From Candidatus Paralachnospira caecorum (GTDB lineage: Bacteria > Bacillota > Clostridia > Lachnospirales > Lachnospiraceae), in the NCBI GenBank assembly GCA_904379015.1, contig CAJFHG010000008.1, positions 87,670 to 128,768 on the forward strand: a stretch of DNA of 41,099 bases, in the 5' to 3' direction. The translations under genes were made by a program, and so were the position numbers. The notes beneath the pieces are model-generated. The model was not told the origin of the DNA and made no database searches. It saw only the letters and a program-made list of their open reading frames with translations. Shown here one piece after another: positions 16,090 to 23,120 of the stretch. How positions within the stretch are numbered: position 1 is the first letter of the stretch; each line of letters begins with the position of its first letter.

Positions 16090-18054
16090 CTATTCTAACA
16101 CATTTTTCCGGTAACTGATATAGGCCGCGGCAAAATAAAGAAGATAGAGCAGAAGGAACATTCCCAGCGCGCCGAAAATAGAAGGCAGCAGCAGGACAGT
16201 CCCCACAAAATTTCTGCACAGCTCATTGATGCAGAAGGTGATAAAGGCGCTGAGAAACACCGGGATCACCAGGGGCACTCCGAAATAAAAGGCCATCTGT
16301 CTGAAGATCAGACGGTCGATCCTCCGCTCCGTCATGCCCAGATTGGAAAGGACCCGGTACCGGAACTTGTAGCTGGCCGCTTCGCTCAGCTGCTGCACCA
16401 CCAGGATCGTGGCCACAACACAGCTGAAGATCAGGGCCAGATAAAAAAGGGCAAAGGAAAATACCGTAAAAAACGAATCCTGGTCGGCAAGTGTCTTTCC
16501 CTTCACCTCCGCCCAGACCGTGTGGTAGGCATCCTCCGAATCTGCCTCCGCCATTGCCTCCAGCTGGTCATAATCCCCTTCCGTGGTCTCCCGGTCCGTA
16601 TCCGCCGCGAAAACCACCTGCTCCACCTCAAAATTCCGAACCGCCTCATCGGGCAGGACCAGGAAATAATAATAACCGTTGATCCCGTTCTGGGCGAAAT
16701 TTTCCTGTCTGCACTCCTGAAGGGACAAGGTTTTGCCTCCCAGCTCCAGCGGGATCTCCGAGGATCCGATGCACGCTTTGATCGATCCCATACAGGAGAC
16801 CAGGTAAGAATCCTCCTCCAGGACAACCGGTTCATATCCCTGCATAAACGTCAGGGCCATATAATCGCTGTAGGCCATGGCAAGATCCGACTCAAACCAG
16901 TGCACCGCCATCTGCGGTTCACGGGCCTCGATCCAGTCATGAATCGTATGGTCCCCGGTCCGGTACAGGGCATATTCCCGTTTCATGTTGATCCCCAGAT
17001 TTTCCTCCAGGTACGCTTCATACTCTGTAAAATCCGCCTTTCCCTCCCGGGCCTTCTGGGTGCCGTCCGTGATCAGCACGTCGAATCCGGCGGACACAGC
17101 GGACTGTATCTCAAAGAATCCGCTGAACAGCAGCGCCGACTGGGCCGCGGCCAGCGTCAGCGTGATCAGCATGGCCAGCGTTCCCAGCGTCACGCTCATG
17201 GTATTCATCTTGGCAGTCAGGCAGCGGAACAGAAACAGTCGGTCCTTCTTATATTTCCGTTTCTCGCTCCGAAGAAACAGCCTGGACAGAAACGCTGCGA
17301 GAAACAGATAGCAGCCGTACAGGCTGACGATCATACAGGCGATCGCGGTCATCGTCACCTTTCCCGCGTTATTCGCGCCGGATGAAAAGGCAGTATACAG
17401 GGTAACGCATCCGTAGGCGCCCACTGCCAGAGACACCAGCAGCAGGATCCAGTGTCCTCTGGTCCTGCCGATCGCGGCGGTTTCATTTTTCTTATCCGCG
17501 TACAGAAGATCACAGATCTTCATCTTTCTGAGCCTTTTTCCGGTCAGGAACAGAGCTGCCAGATAAATGACCGCGATATATACACCGGTCAGCACCAGCG
17601 CCTGCACGGAAAAGGACAGGCGGATCTCATAAGGCGCGCTGAAAATATTCATGATGATGGATACCAGCACCTGATACACCACATTTCCCAGAATAAATCC
17701 GCTCAGGGCCGCCAGCGCGCCCATCAATACCTGCTCCAGGAGAAACATCCGGGCGATGACCCGGTTGGAGATGCCCAGCGTCATGTAGGTCCCCAGCTCT
17801 CTGCCGCGCTTCTGGAACATGAATTTTGTCATATAGGAAACCAGCCAGCCCACCGCCAGCACCACCACGGCCGATACCATTCCGATGGCCATGGGCATGG
17901 CGTTCATGCTGGCGCTCAGGGCCTGGATGTCCTCCGAATAGATCAGCATGTTGAAGGCGTAGATCAGGGCGAAGGCTATGGTCACGGTGATCATGTAAAT
18001 TCCATAATCCCTGACGGAGCGCTTCGCGTTGCGGAATGCCACTTTACCTAACAT
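16090..18054 (-). CDS. Bce-type ABC transporter permease (FtsX domains)
   Basis: A 654-residue permease with the BceB plan: an N-terminal helix after NAKRSVRDYG, three further helices forming the first FtsX domain (residues ~20-230), a pair of helices around 280-310, a large extracellular loop (about 320-520), and four C-terminal helices. BceB-like permeases detect cell-wall-active peptides such as bacitracin at the membrane and signal to an intramembrane kinase. The ATG at 18054 is chosen because a GGAGGTG box lies six bases upstream; an in-frame GTG nine bases earlier falls inside that box. It overlaps the ATPase gene by 11 bases. The module order ATPase-permease downstream of the two-component genes is typical. 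Confidence 0.9.
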   Translation of the reverse strand: MLGKVAFRNAKRSVRDYGIYMITVTIAFALIYAFNMLIYSEDIQALSASMNAMPMAIGMVSAVVVLAVGWLVSYMTKFMFQKRGRELGTYMTLGISNRVIARMFLLEQVLMGALAALSGFILGNVVYQVLVSIIMNIFSAPYEIRLSFSVQALVLTGVYIAVIYLAALFLTGKRLRKMKICDLLYADKKNETAAIGRTRGHWILLLVSLAVGAYGCVTLYTAFSSGANNAGKVTMTAIACMIVSLYGCYLFLAAFLSRLFLRSEKRKYKKDRLFLFRCLTAKMNTMSVTLGTLAMLITLTLAAAQSALLFSGFFEIQSAVSAGFDVLITDGTQKAREGKADFTEYEAYLEENLGINMKREYALYRTGDHTIHDWIEAREPQMAVHWFESDLAMAYSDYMALTFMQGYEPVVLEEDSYLVSCMGSIKACIGSSEIPLELGGKTLSLQECRQENFAQNGINGYYYFLVLPDEAVRNFEVEQVVFAADTDRETTEGDYDQLEAMAEADSEDAYHTVWAEVKGKTLADQDSFFTVFSFALFYLALIFSCVVATILVVQQLSEAASYKFRYRVLSNLGMTERRIDRLIFRQMAFYFGVPLVIPVFLSAFITFCINELCRNFVGTVLLLPSIFGALGMFLLLYLLYFAAAYISYRKNVLE

Positions 18055-18805
18055 CGGCGTCACCTCCCAGGAATGTCACCACATCCATGATCTCCCCGAA
18101 AAACTCCTTCCTGGACCGTCCGCCCCTCCAGATCTCATTGAAGATCCTGCCGTCCTGGAGAAAGAGGATCCTGCTGCAGTAGCTGGCAGAAAAAATATCA
18201 TGCGTCACCATCAGGATCGTGGCGTCCATGTTCCGGTTCATATCCGTAAAGCTACTGAGGAGCATTCCCGCCGCCCGGGAATCCAGCGCTCCCGTAGGCT
18301 CGTCGGCCAGAATAATCGCCGGATTTCCGATCAGCGCCCTGGCGCAGGCGCACCGCTGCTTCTGTCCTCCTGACACCTCATAGGGAAATTTTCCGAGAAT
18401 ATCATCGATCCCAAGCTCCTTCGCCACCTGGCGGACCCGGTCGCGGATGCCATCCTCCTGACCGCTGATCACCGGCGCAAGCGCAATATTCTCTTCAATC
18501 GTCAGCGTGTCCAGCAGATTGAAATCCTGAAATACAAATCCCAGATTTTCCATCCGGAATCTGGCCAGATCCCGGTCCTTCAGCGCGGTGATATCCGTTC
18601 CCCGCAGCTCAATATGTCCTGCCGTCACCGTGTCAATGGTGGCGATACAGTTTAAAAGGGTTGTTTTCCCGCTGCCCGAAGCGCCCATGATCCCCAGAAA
18701 TTCTCCCTGCTCCACCTGAAAGGACACGCCGTCCAGCGCTTTTGTCACAAAGGCCTTTGAGCCGTAATATTTTTCTACATTTGAAAGTTTCAGCAATGCT
18801 TCCAT
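18044..18805 (-). CDS. Bce-type ABC transporter ATP-binding protein
   Basis: A 253-residue ATPase of the MacB/BceA group. It has Walker A GASGSGKTTL (Lys47), a Q-loop FVFQDFNLLDTLT, an ABC signature VSGGQKQRCACARAL and Walker B AIILADEPTGALD with the LDS D-loop, then the switch His in MVTHD. It energises the adjacent permease in antimicrobial-peptide detoxification. AAGGAG precedes the ATG. The gene lies 77 bases after the kinase gene, and that gap contains its own promoter and a BceR-type operator, so transporter expression can be induced separately from the regulators. Confidence 0.93.
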   Translation of the reverse strand: MEALLKLSNVEKYYGSKAFVTKALDGVSFQVEQGEFLGIMGASGSGKTTLLNCIATIDTVTAGHIELRGTDITALKDRDLARFRMENLGFVFQDFNLLDTLTIEENIALAPVISGQEDGIRDRVRQVAKELGIDDILGKFPYEVSGGQKQRCACARALIGNPAIILADEPTGALDSRAAGMLLSSFTDMNRNMDATILMVTHDIFSASYCSRILFLQDGRIFNEIWRGGRSRKEFFGEIMDVVTFLGGDADVR

Positions 18806-18852
18806 GTGTCGTTCTCCTTCCGTCTTCTGAAGTTGATTCTGTCTTCACGTAC

Positions 18853-18896
18853 ACTATAGCAGGCATTGCCTCATTTGTTTACTTACAGTTTTGTAA
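18853..18896 (-). promoter_or_regulatory. BceR-like operator and promoter of the ABC genes
   Basis: The inverted repeat TTACA-N4-TGTAA (18883-18896) matches the pattern known for BceR-type regulators in Firmicutes. It lies directly upstream of a minus-strand promoter, TAAACA (18876-18881), a 17-base spacer and TATAGT (18853-18858). The operator covers the stop codon of the kinase gene. This is the expected layout for response-regulator activation of the transporter genes. Confidence 0.7.
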
Positions 18897-19779
18897 GAAA
18901 TATCTTTTCAGAATGTCCATCTGCCGCTTCCACATACCGGCCCACCGGAAAACCAATGCGCACTCTCGTAAACTTTCCCCTCTCCGATTCGATCTCCAGA
19001 GCCAGGCCCAGGCGGGTGCAGAGCTTTTTGCTCAGATACAGGCCCATTCCCGTGGCCTTCCGGTTCGTCCTCGCCCCGCCGGTAAATCCCTTCTCAAAAA
19101 CCCGCGGCAGATCCTCTTTCCGGATCCCGCAGCCGTTGTCTTCCACACAGAGCCAGACACTCCGGGCCTCCTCTCCGGAAGTGACCGTCAGCCGGGGCTC
19201 CGGCTTATCCGCGTATTTAATGGCATTGGAAAAAATCTGATTCAAAATGAACGTCATCCATTTTTCATCTGTCCACACCCGTTCCGGGAGCGTTCCCACC
19301 TCCAGGCGGATCCTCCGCTCCAGGATCACGCTCCGGAAAGAACGGATGGAGGCGCTGACCACATCGGACAGGACCGTTTCCCGGATAAAATAATCCTTCT
19401 CCACATTTTCGCTCCTGGCATAGTACAGTACCTGCTCCACCAGTCCGTCTATGCTCCGGATCTCCCCCGCGATCCTCCTGCAGACTTCCGAATCATGATT
19501 CCGGCAGATCAGATCCGCCGGTTTTCCGGACAGTTCCGCGATGAGATATTTCTTGTCCAGAGCCTCCAGCTGTCCGCAAAGTTTTTTCTCCTTCCGCTTT
19601 TTCCTCATATAGTCCGAGGCCAGGACCAGCGCTCCGGCAGTCAGCCAGGCCGCGTCCAGCCAGACCAGTCCGCTCCAGGGCAGGCCCAGGACCGCGAGAT
19701 ACAGGCTGCTGCATACCGCCAGCAGCAGCCCGCCTGTCACAGCCGCCGCCCGCTCTGTCAGATATCTTCCAACTGTCAC
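18883..19779 (-). CDS. Bce-type sensor kinase lacking its H-box
   Basis: A 298-residue intramembrane-sensing kinase paired with the downstream transporter. Two membrane helices (about 14-32 and 38-56) with almost no extracellular loop are followed by ALDKKYLIAEL. The kinase core has RSIDGLVEQVLYYARSENVE, the N-box with Asn185 (NQIFSNAIKYA), DNGCGI (214-219), FEKGFTG and GMGLYL, so the ATP-binding domain is complete. The segment that normally lies between the ALDKKYL region and the EQ.LYYARS helix, about 45-50 residues including the phospho-acceptor His in a (V/I)H.IKTP motif, is missing: residue ~87 joins straight to ICRNHDSEV. Family members are ~340 residues. The gene overlaps the regulator stop by four bases. 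Autophosphorylation should not be possible as encoded. Confidence 0.85.
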   Translation of the reverse strand: MTVGRYLTERAAAVTGGLLLAVCSSLYLAVLGLPWSGLVWLDAAWLTAGALVLASDYMRKKRKEKKLCGQLEALDKKYLIAELSGKPADLICRNHDSEVCRRIAGEIRSIDGLVEQVLYYARSENVEKDYFIRETVLSDVVSASIRSFRSVILERRIRLEVGTLPERVWTDEKWMTFILNQIFSNAIKYADKPEPRLTVTSGEEARSVWLCVEDNGCGIRKEDLPRVFEKGFTGGARTNRKATGMGLYLSKKLCTRLGLALEIESERGKFTRVRIGFPVGRYVEAADGHSEKIFLTKL

Positions 19780-20507
19780 GACTCGTTCACCGCCTCCACT
19801 CTGTATCCCTGCCTCGGCACCGTCCGGATCAGATCCTGAAGCCCCACGTCCGCCAGCCGTCTGCGCAGGCGGGACAGATTGACATTGAGCACATTTTCAT
19901 CCACATACATCTTATTCTCCCAGAGGTATTCCACAAGCGCGTCCCGGGACACGGTCCTGCCCTGGTTGAGACACAGAAAATACAGCATCTGAAATTCCTT
20001 GGGCGACAGCTCCAGCGTGCGTCCTCCAAAGCTGATCTGGCCTCTGGCCAGACTCAGGACCGCCTCTCCGACCCGCAGCTCTCCGCTTCCGGCCCGGCTT
20101 CTCTGGAAGATCCGCTCCACTCTGGCCAGCAGCACCGGCAGACTGTAGGGCTTCCGCACAAAATCATCTCCGCCGAGACGGATTCCCCTCAGCTCATCCC
20201 ATTCTCCGTCCCTCCCGGTGACGAAGATCACCGGCACATCCGACTGTTTCCGGATCAGCCTGCACAGCAGGAATCCGTCCAGATTTCCCAGATTGATATC
20301 CAGAAGGATCATATCCGGTTTCCAGGACAGGATGTTCCCGGCCAGAACTGCTTCTGCCGGACTGTTCTCCTCCGGACTCACTTCTTCCGGAATTCCCCCG
20401 CCGGGATCCCCTCCGAATCCCATTGTCTCATAACCGTGATCCCGGAAGCAGGAAGCCAGCTCTGTTCTGATGTTTTCGTTGTCCTCCACGACTGCGATCC
20501 TGTTCAT
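19776..20507 (-). CDS. OmpR-family response regulator (BceR-like)
   Basis: A response regulator of 243 residues from the chosen ATG. The receiver domain has the acidic pair ED (8-9), phospho-Asp70 in LLDINLGNLDG, Thr in IFVTGRDG and Lys in VRKPY. The C-terminal winged helix shows LSPKEFQMLYFLC, GRTVSRDALVEYLW, ENVLNVNLSRLRRRL and a final GYRVE hairpin. Asp70 is about 17 positions later than usual because of a Gly/Pro/Glu-rich insert (residues ~31-55) between helix 1/strand 2 and strand 3. It should bind the TTACA-N4-TGTAA site before the transporter genes. I prefer MNRIAVVEDN at 20507; an ATG four codons earlier (20519) is also possible. It is transcribed upstream of, and overlapping, the kinase. 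Confidence 0.92.
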   Translation of the reverse strand: MNRIAVVEDNENIRTELASCFRDHGYETMGFGGDPGGGIPEEVSPEENSPAEAVLAGNILSWKPDMILLDINLGNLDGFLLCRLIRKQSDVPVIFVTGRDGEWDELRGIRLGGDDFVRKPYSLPVLLARVERIFQRSRAGSGELRVGEAVLSLARGQISFGGRTLELSPKEFQMLYFLCLNQGRTVSRDALVEYLWENKMYVDENVLNVNLSRLRRRLADVGLQDLIRTVPRQGYRVEAVNES

Positions 20508-20530
20508 ATTGATACCCATGCCTTTCGTAT

Positions 20531-20562
20531 AAAAACGGCGCAGATTTCTCCGCACCGTTTTC
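20531..20562 (-). terminator. Terminator of the lipid gene cluster
   Basis: Minus-strand AAAACGGTGCG pairs with CGCCGTTTT (one or two G-U pairs) and is followed by T residues. It lies 30-60 bases after the stop of the plsY-like gene and before the response regulator, separating the two units. Confidence 0.6.
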
Positions 20563-20590
20563 TGAAATCATACTGCTTTTCAAGCCCTCA

Positions 20591-21232
20591 TCAGGAATCC
20601 GCGTTCCTGATCCTTCTCTTTTCCTCCTGCAGCGTCCGCCCAAAGCAGGCGCCCGCCCAGTTCCGGTTGATCACCACTGCCGCGATGAGGATGTTGCCCA
20701 CGCAGATCCCCGGCAGGCCGCCGAAAAACAGAGACGCCGCGGACACCGCGCCGAAAAGGAAAAAGGTATATACGCTCCTCCGCTCATTGGGCCGCACCAC
20801 CAGCACCACCGACAGGAAAATATAAATGGCCGCCAGCACCCAGATGCTGGGGCTGAACTGCCGGATTCCCAGCAGCACGCCGAAGGTGACCGCGATGGCC
20901 TTTCCGCCTCTGTGATTCCTCCAGAAGGGAAACGCGTGGCCAATCACCGGCGCCGCCATGATGCCCGCGAACGCCAGACTCACCGGCCTTACGACCCGCG
21001 CCGCGCACCAGAGGGGCAAATACCCCTTCATCACGTCCAGGAACAGACAGAGCAGCCCAAGAGGGATCCCCGCGTACTTCATCACATTGGCCGTCCCCGG
21101 ATTGTGATCCTCGCTGATCTGTTCGATATCCATGTTTTTCAGGTATTTGGGAAGGAAGTATCCGAACAGCATACTGCCCGCCAGATATCCCGCCGCTATC
21201 AAAATCAGACTTTCCACAAGCTCCCGGTTCAC
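20591..21232 (-). CDS. PlsY-like glycerol-3-phosphate acyltransferase
   Basis: A 213-residue polytopic membrane protein of the PlsY family, which transfers acyl groups from acyl-phosphate to glycerol-3-phosphate, the first step of phospholipid synthesis. Family motifs are GYLAGSMLFGYFLPK, HNPGTANVMKYAG (motif with conserved NPG..N), LDVMKGYLPL, and GHAFPFWRNHRGGKAIAVTFG (the GH.FP...G GK block). Five to six helices are predicted. I choose the GTG at 21232 because AGAGGG lies seven bases upstream; an ATG at 21253 would add seven residues. The family normally begins M-x-x-GSI/GS-P; here it is GSMLFG, so this may be a second, specialised copy. It is the last gene after the glycosyltransferase, 105 bases downstream. 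Confidence 0.88.
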   Translation of the reverse strand: MNRELVESLILIAAGYLAGSMLFGYFLPKYLKNMDIEQISEDHNPGTANVMKYAGIPLGLLCLFLDVMKGYLPLWCAARVVRPVSLAFAGIMAAPVIGHAFPFWRNHRGGKAIAVTFGVLLGIRQFSPSIWVLAAIYIFLSVVLVVRPNERRSVYTFFLFGAVSAASLFFGGLPGICVGNILIAAVVINRNWAGACFGRTLQEEKRRIRNADS

Positions 21233-21337
21233 ACATTCACCCTCTTTCACCATCCGCTTTCTTGTTTCATTTTGTTTCTCCGCTTTTCCATCCCGCCCGT
21301 TTCTGCCCCCTGTCCGGGTCAGACCGGCAGCGGTTCC

Positions 21338-22456
21338 TCATTCGCCGCTGCAGAACGCCTCGATATAATCACAGATGTCCGCAGCCGCGTCTCCGTTGAT
21401 ATAATGCTTCTGGGCTTCTGTCATATGTCTTCTCACCGCTTCATTTCTCAGAAGCTCCAGCACCTTTTTCCCGGCTTCCTTTTCATTCTGGACAGAAACA
21501 GACATGCCGTGGCCGGAAAAAAATTCCGCGTTTTTTGTCTCGCAGCCGGGAATCGGCTGCGAATGCACCATGGGAATCCCTTTTGCCGCCGCCTCGGTGC
21601 TGGTCAGTCCCCCCGGCTTCGTCACCAGCACATCACAGATATCCATATAAAGATCTGCCTGGGTCGTAAAATCCAGCACCTGGATCTTCGCGTTGCCCCT
21701 GTATTCCTTCCGCAGCTTCTGCTTCAGCTTCTCATTGTTCCCGCCCAGGATGATGATCCGCCCGTCCTCCGGAAGTCCCTTTTCTATGGTTTCGGCCATA
21801 ACGGAAATATTGCCGTATCCCATGCTTCCGGTCATGATCAGCACCACAGGGCCGTCTGTACCGATCCCAAGTCCTCTTCTCGTCCGGATCCGGTCCTTTT
21901 TCTCCCGGAACCTTCTGGAAACGGGAATACCGGAAGGAATCAGCTTATCCTCCGGAATCCCCCGGTCTTTATATTCTTCCGTCAGCTCGTCGCTGGATAT
22001 AAAATAGCGGTCCATCACCGTTTCTTCTGTGAAGGGAATACAGGTATAATCCGTGGCCACAAAAAAACAGGCCGCTTTCAGGGGATAATGCTTCCTGATA
22101 AACGTCATCGCCTCGGCCGGAAACAGATGGGGCATGACAATGCAGTCATACTCGTTCTTTTTTATGAACCTGTAAAGCGCTTTCCCATAAAAGGTATTGG
22201 CAAAATATACTGGGGATTTGCGTCTGGAGGAGCTGACTGCTCCCGCCACCTTGTAGGCCGCGCCGAACACATCCGGAAAAGAAGTGGTCGTCTTTACATA
22301 GATTCTGGATGCCCGCCGGGATGTCTTCGGTTTCGCGAACCTGAGCGCGTCCAGCATTCTGCAGGTAATCCCCCGGCGTGTAAATTCCTCCTGCAGCGCA
22401 CGGCCGGCCGCATTATGCCCCTGTCCTGTATTGCATGAAAGAATCAGAACCTTCAT
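21338..22456 (-). CDS. MGDG synthase-type diacylglycerol glycosyltransferase
   Basis: A 372-residue GT28-like enzyme of the MGDG synthase/UgtP group, which adds glucose or galactose from a UDP-sugar to diacylglycerol on the inner membrane face. The N-terminal acceptor domain begins ILSCNTGQGHNAAGRALQEEF (the GxGHN loop). The linker contains TDYTCIPF, and the C-terminal donor domain has MTGSMGYGN, ILGGNNEKL, and the UDP-binding TKPGGLTSTEAAAKGIPMV. It is coupled to the preceding TetR gene by a four-base overlap. Together with the PlsY-like protein and the radical SAM enzyme this points to membrane glycolipid synthesis. The sugar and number of residues added cannot be told from sequence. Confidence 0.9.
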   Translation of the reverse strand: MKVLILSCNTGQGHNAAGRALQEEFTRRGITCRMLDALRFAKPKTSRRASRIYVKTTTSFPDVFGAAYKVAGAVSSSRRKSPVYFANTFYGKALYRFIKKNEYDCIVMPHLFPAEAMTFIRKHYPLKAACFFVATDYTCIPFTEETVMDRYFISSDELTEEYKDRGIPEDKLIPSGIPVSRRFREKKDRIRTRRGLGIGTDGPVVLIMTGSMGYGNISVMAETIEKGLPEDGRIIILGGNNEKLKQKLRKEYRGNAKIQVLDFTTQADLYMDICDVLVTKPGGLTSTEAAAKGIPMVHSQPIPGCETKNAEFFSGHGMSVSVQNEKEAGKKVLELLRNEAVRRHMTEAQKHYINGDAAADICDYIEAFCSGE

Positions 22457-23028
22457 TGTTTCTCCTTTTTTTCAATCAGATCATAAATAGAATGGGTCAC
22501 CAGAAGATAATATCCCTCCACTACCTCTTCCGCGGGAATATCCTCTTTCTCCGATGTGAGCCAGCTTTTGATAATACTGGTCAGGCTTACAGAATAAAAT
22601 TTGGCGATGACTTCCTTTTTCCATCCTTTGATGGCAGGCTGGTTTTTGAGAGAATATCTCTGCAGGTTCCGCAGAAAAACCTGATACAGATACTGCTCGA
22701 GAATTCCCTCAAAGGAATTCTGCCCCGTCACCTGAAATGCCTTTCTGTAAAAATCCTTTTCCTTTCCCATTTTAAAGAAAAGGAGCTTCAGAGCCTCCTC
22801 ACCCAGGCCCTCGTCCAGCAGCTCTTCTGCCCGTTCTTCAATGTCGTCCCTGAAGATCCCCTCCAGAAGTTCATACTTGTCACGATAATAATTGTAAAAG
22901 GTAGGGCGGAGCACCCCGGCCTCATCTGTGATCATCCTGACAGTAATCTTCTCAAAAGAGTGGCTTTTCATCAGTGTTTTCAGCCCTTCCTGAAGCAGGA
23001 TCTTCGTTGCTTCCCGTTTTCGCTCCAT
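22453..23028 (-). CDS. TetR/AcrR-family regulator of the lipid genes
   Basis: A 191-residue regulator. The N-terminal helix-turn-helix is typical (EGLKTLMKSHSFEKITVRMI, then GVLRPTFYNYYRDKYELLEGIF). The C-terminal part, with FYRKAF..TGQNSFE and AKFYSVSLTSIIKSWL, resembles the TetR_C_8 (DhaS-like) ligand domain. I choose ATG 23028 (MERKREATK) because AAGGAG lies eight bases upstream; the in-frame ATG at 23052 adds eight residues with no box. Its stop overlaps the glycosyltransferase start, so it is made with that enzyme and probably controls this cluster. The ligand may be a fatty acid or lipid intermediate (inference). Confidence 0.88.
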   Translation of the reverse strand: MERKREATKILLQEGLKTLMKSHSFEKITVRMITDEAGVLRPTFYNYYRDKYELLEGIFRDDIEERAEELLDEGLGEEALKLLFFKMGKEKDFYRKAFQVTGQNSFEGILEQYLYQVFLRNLQRYSLKNQPAIKGWKKEVIAKFYSVSLTSIIKSWLTSEKEDIPAEEVVEGYYLLVTHSIYDLIEKKEKQ

Positions 23029-23120
23029 GTAAACCGCTCCTTCGCCAGCCATTATAGCATAAAACCTGCCATTCTGAAAGTCAAAGGAGCGTTTTTTATT
23101 TCTCCGTACATTCTCAGCTC

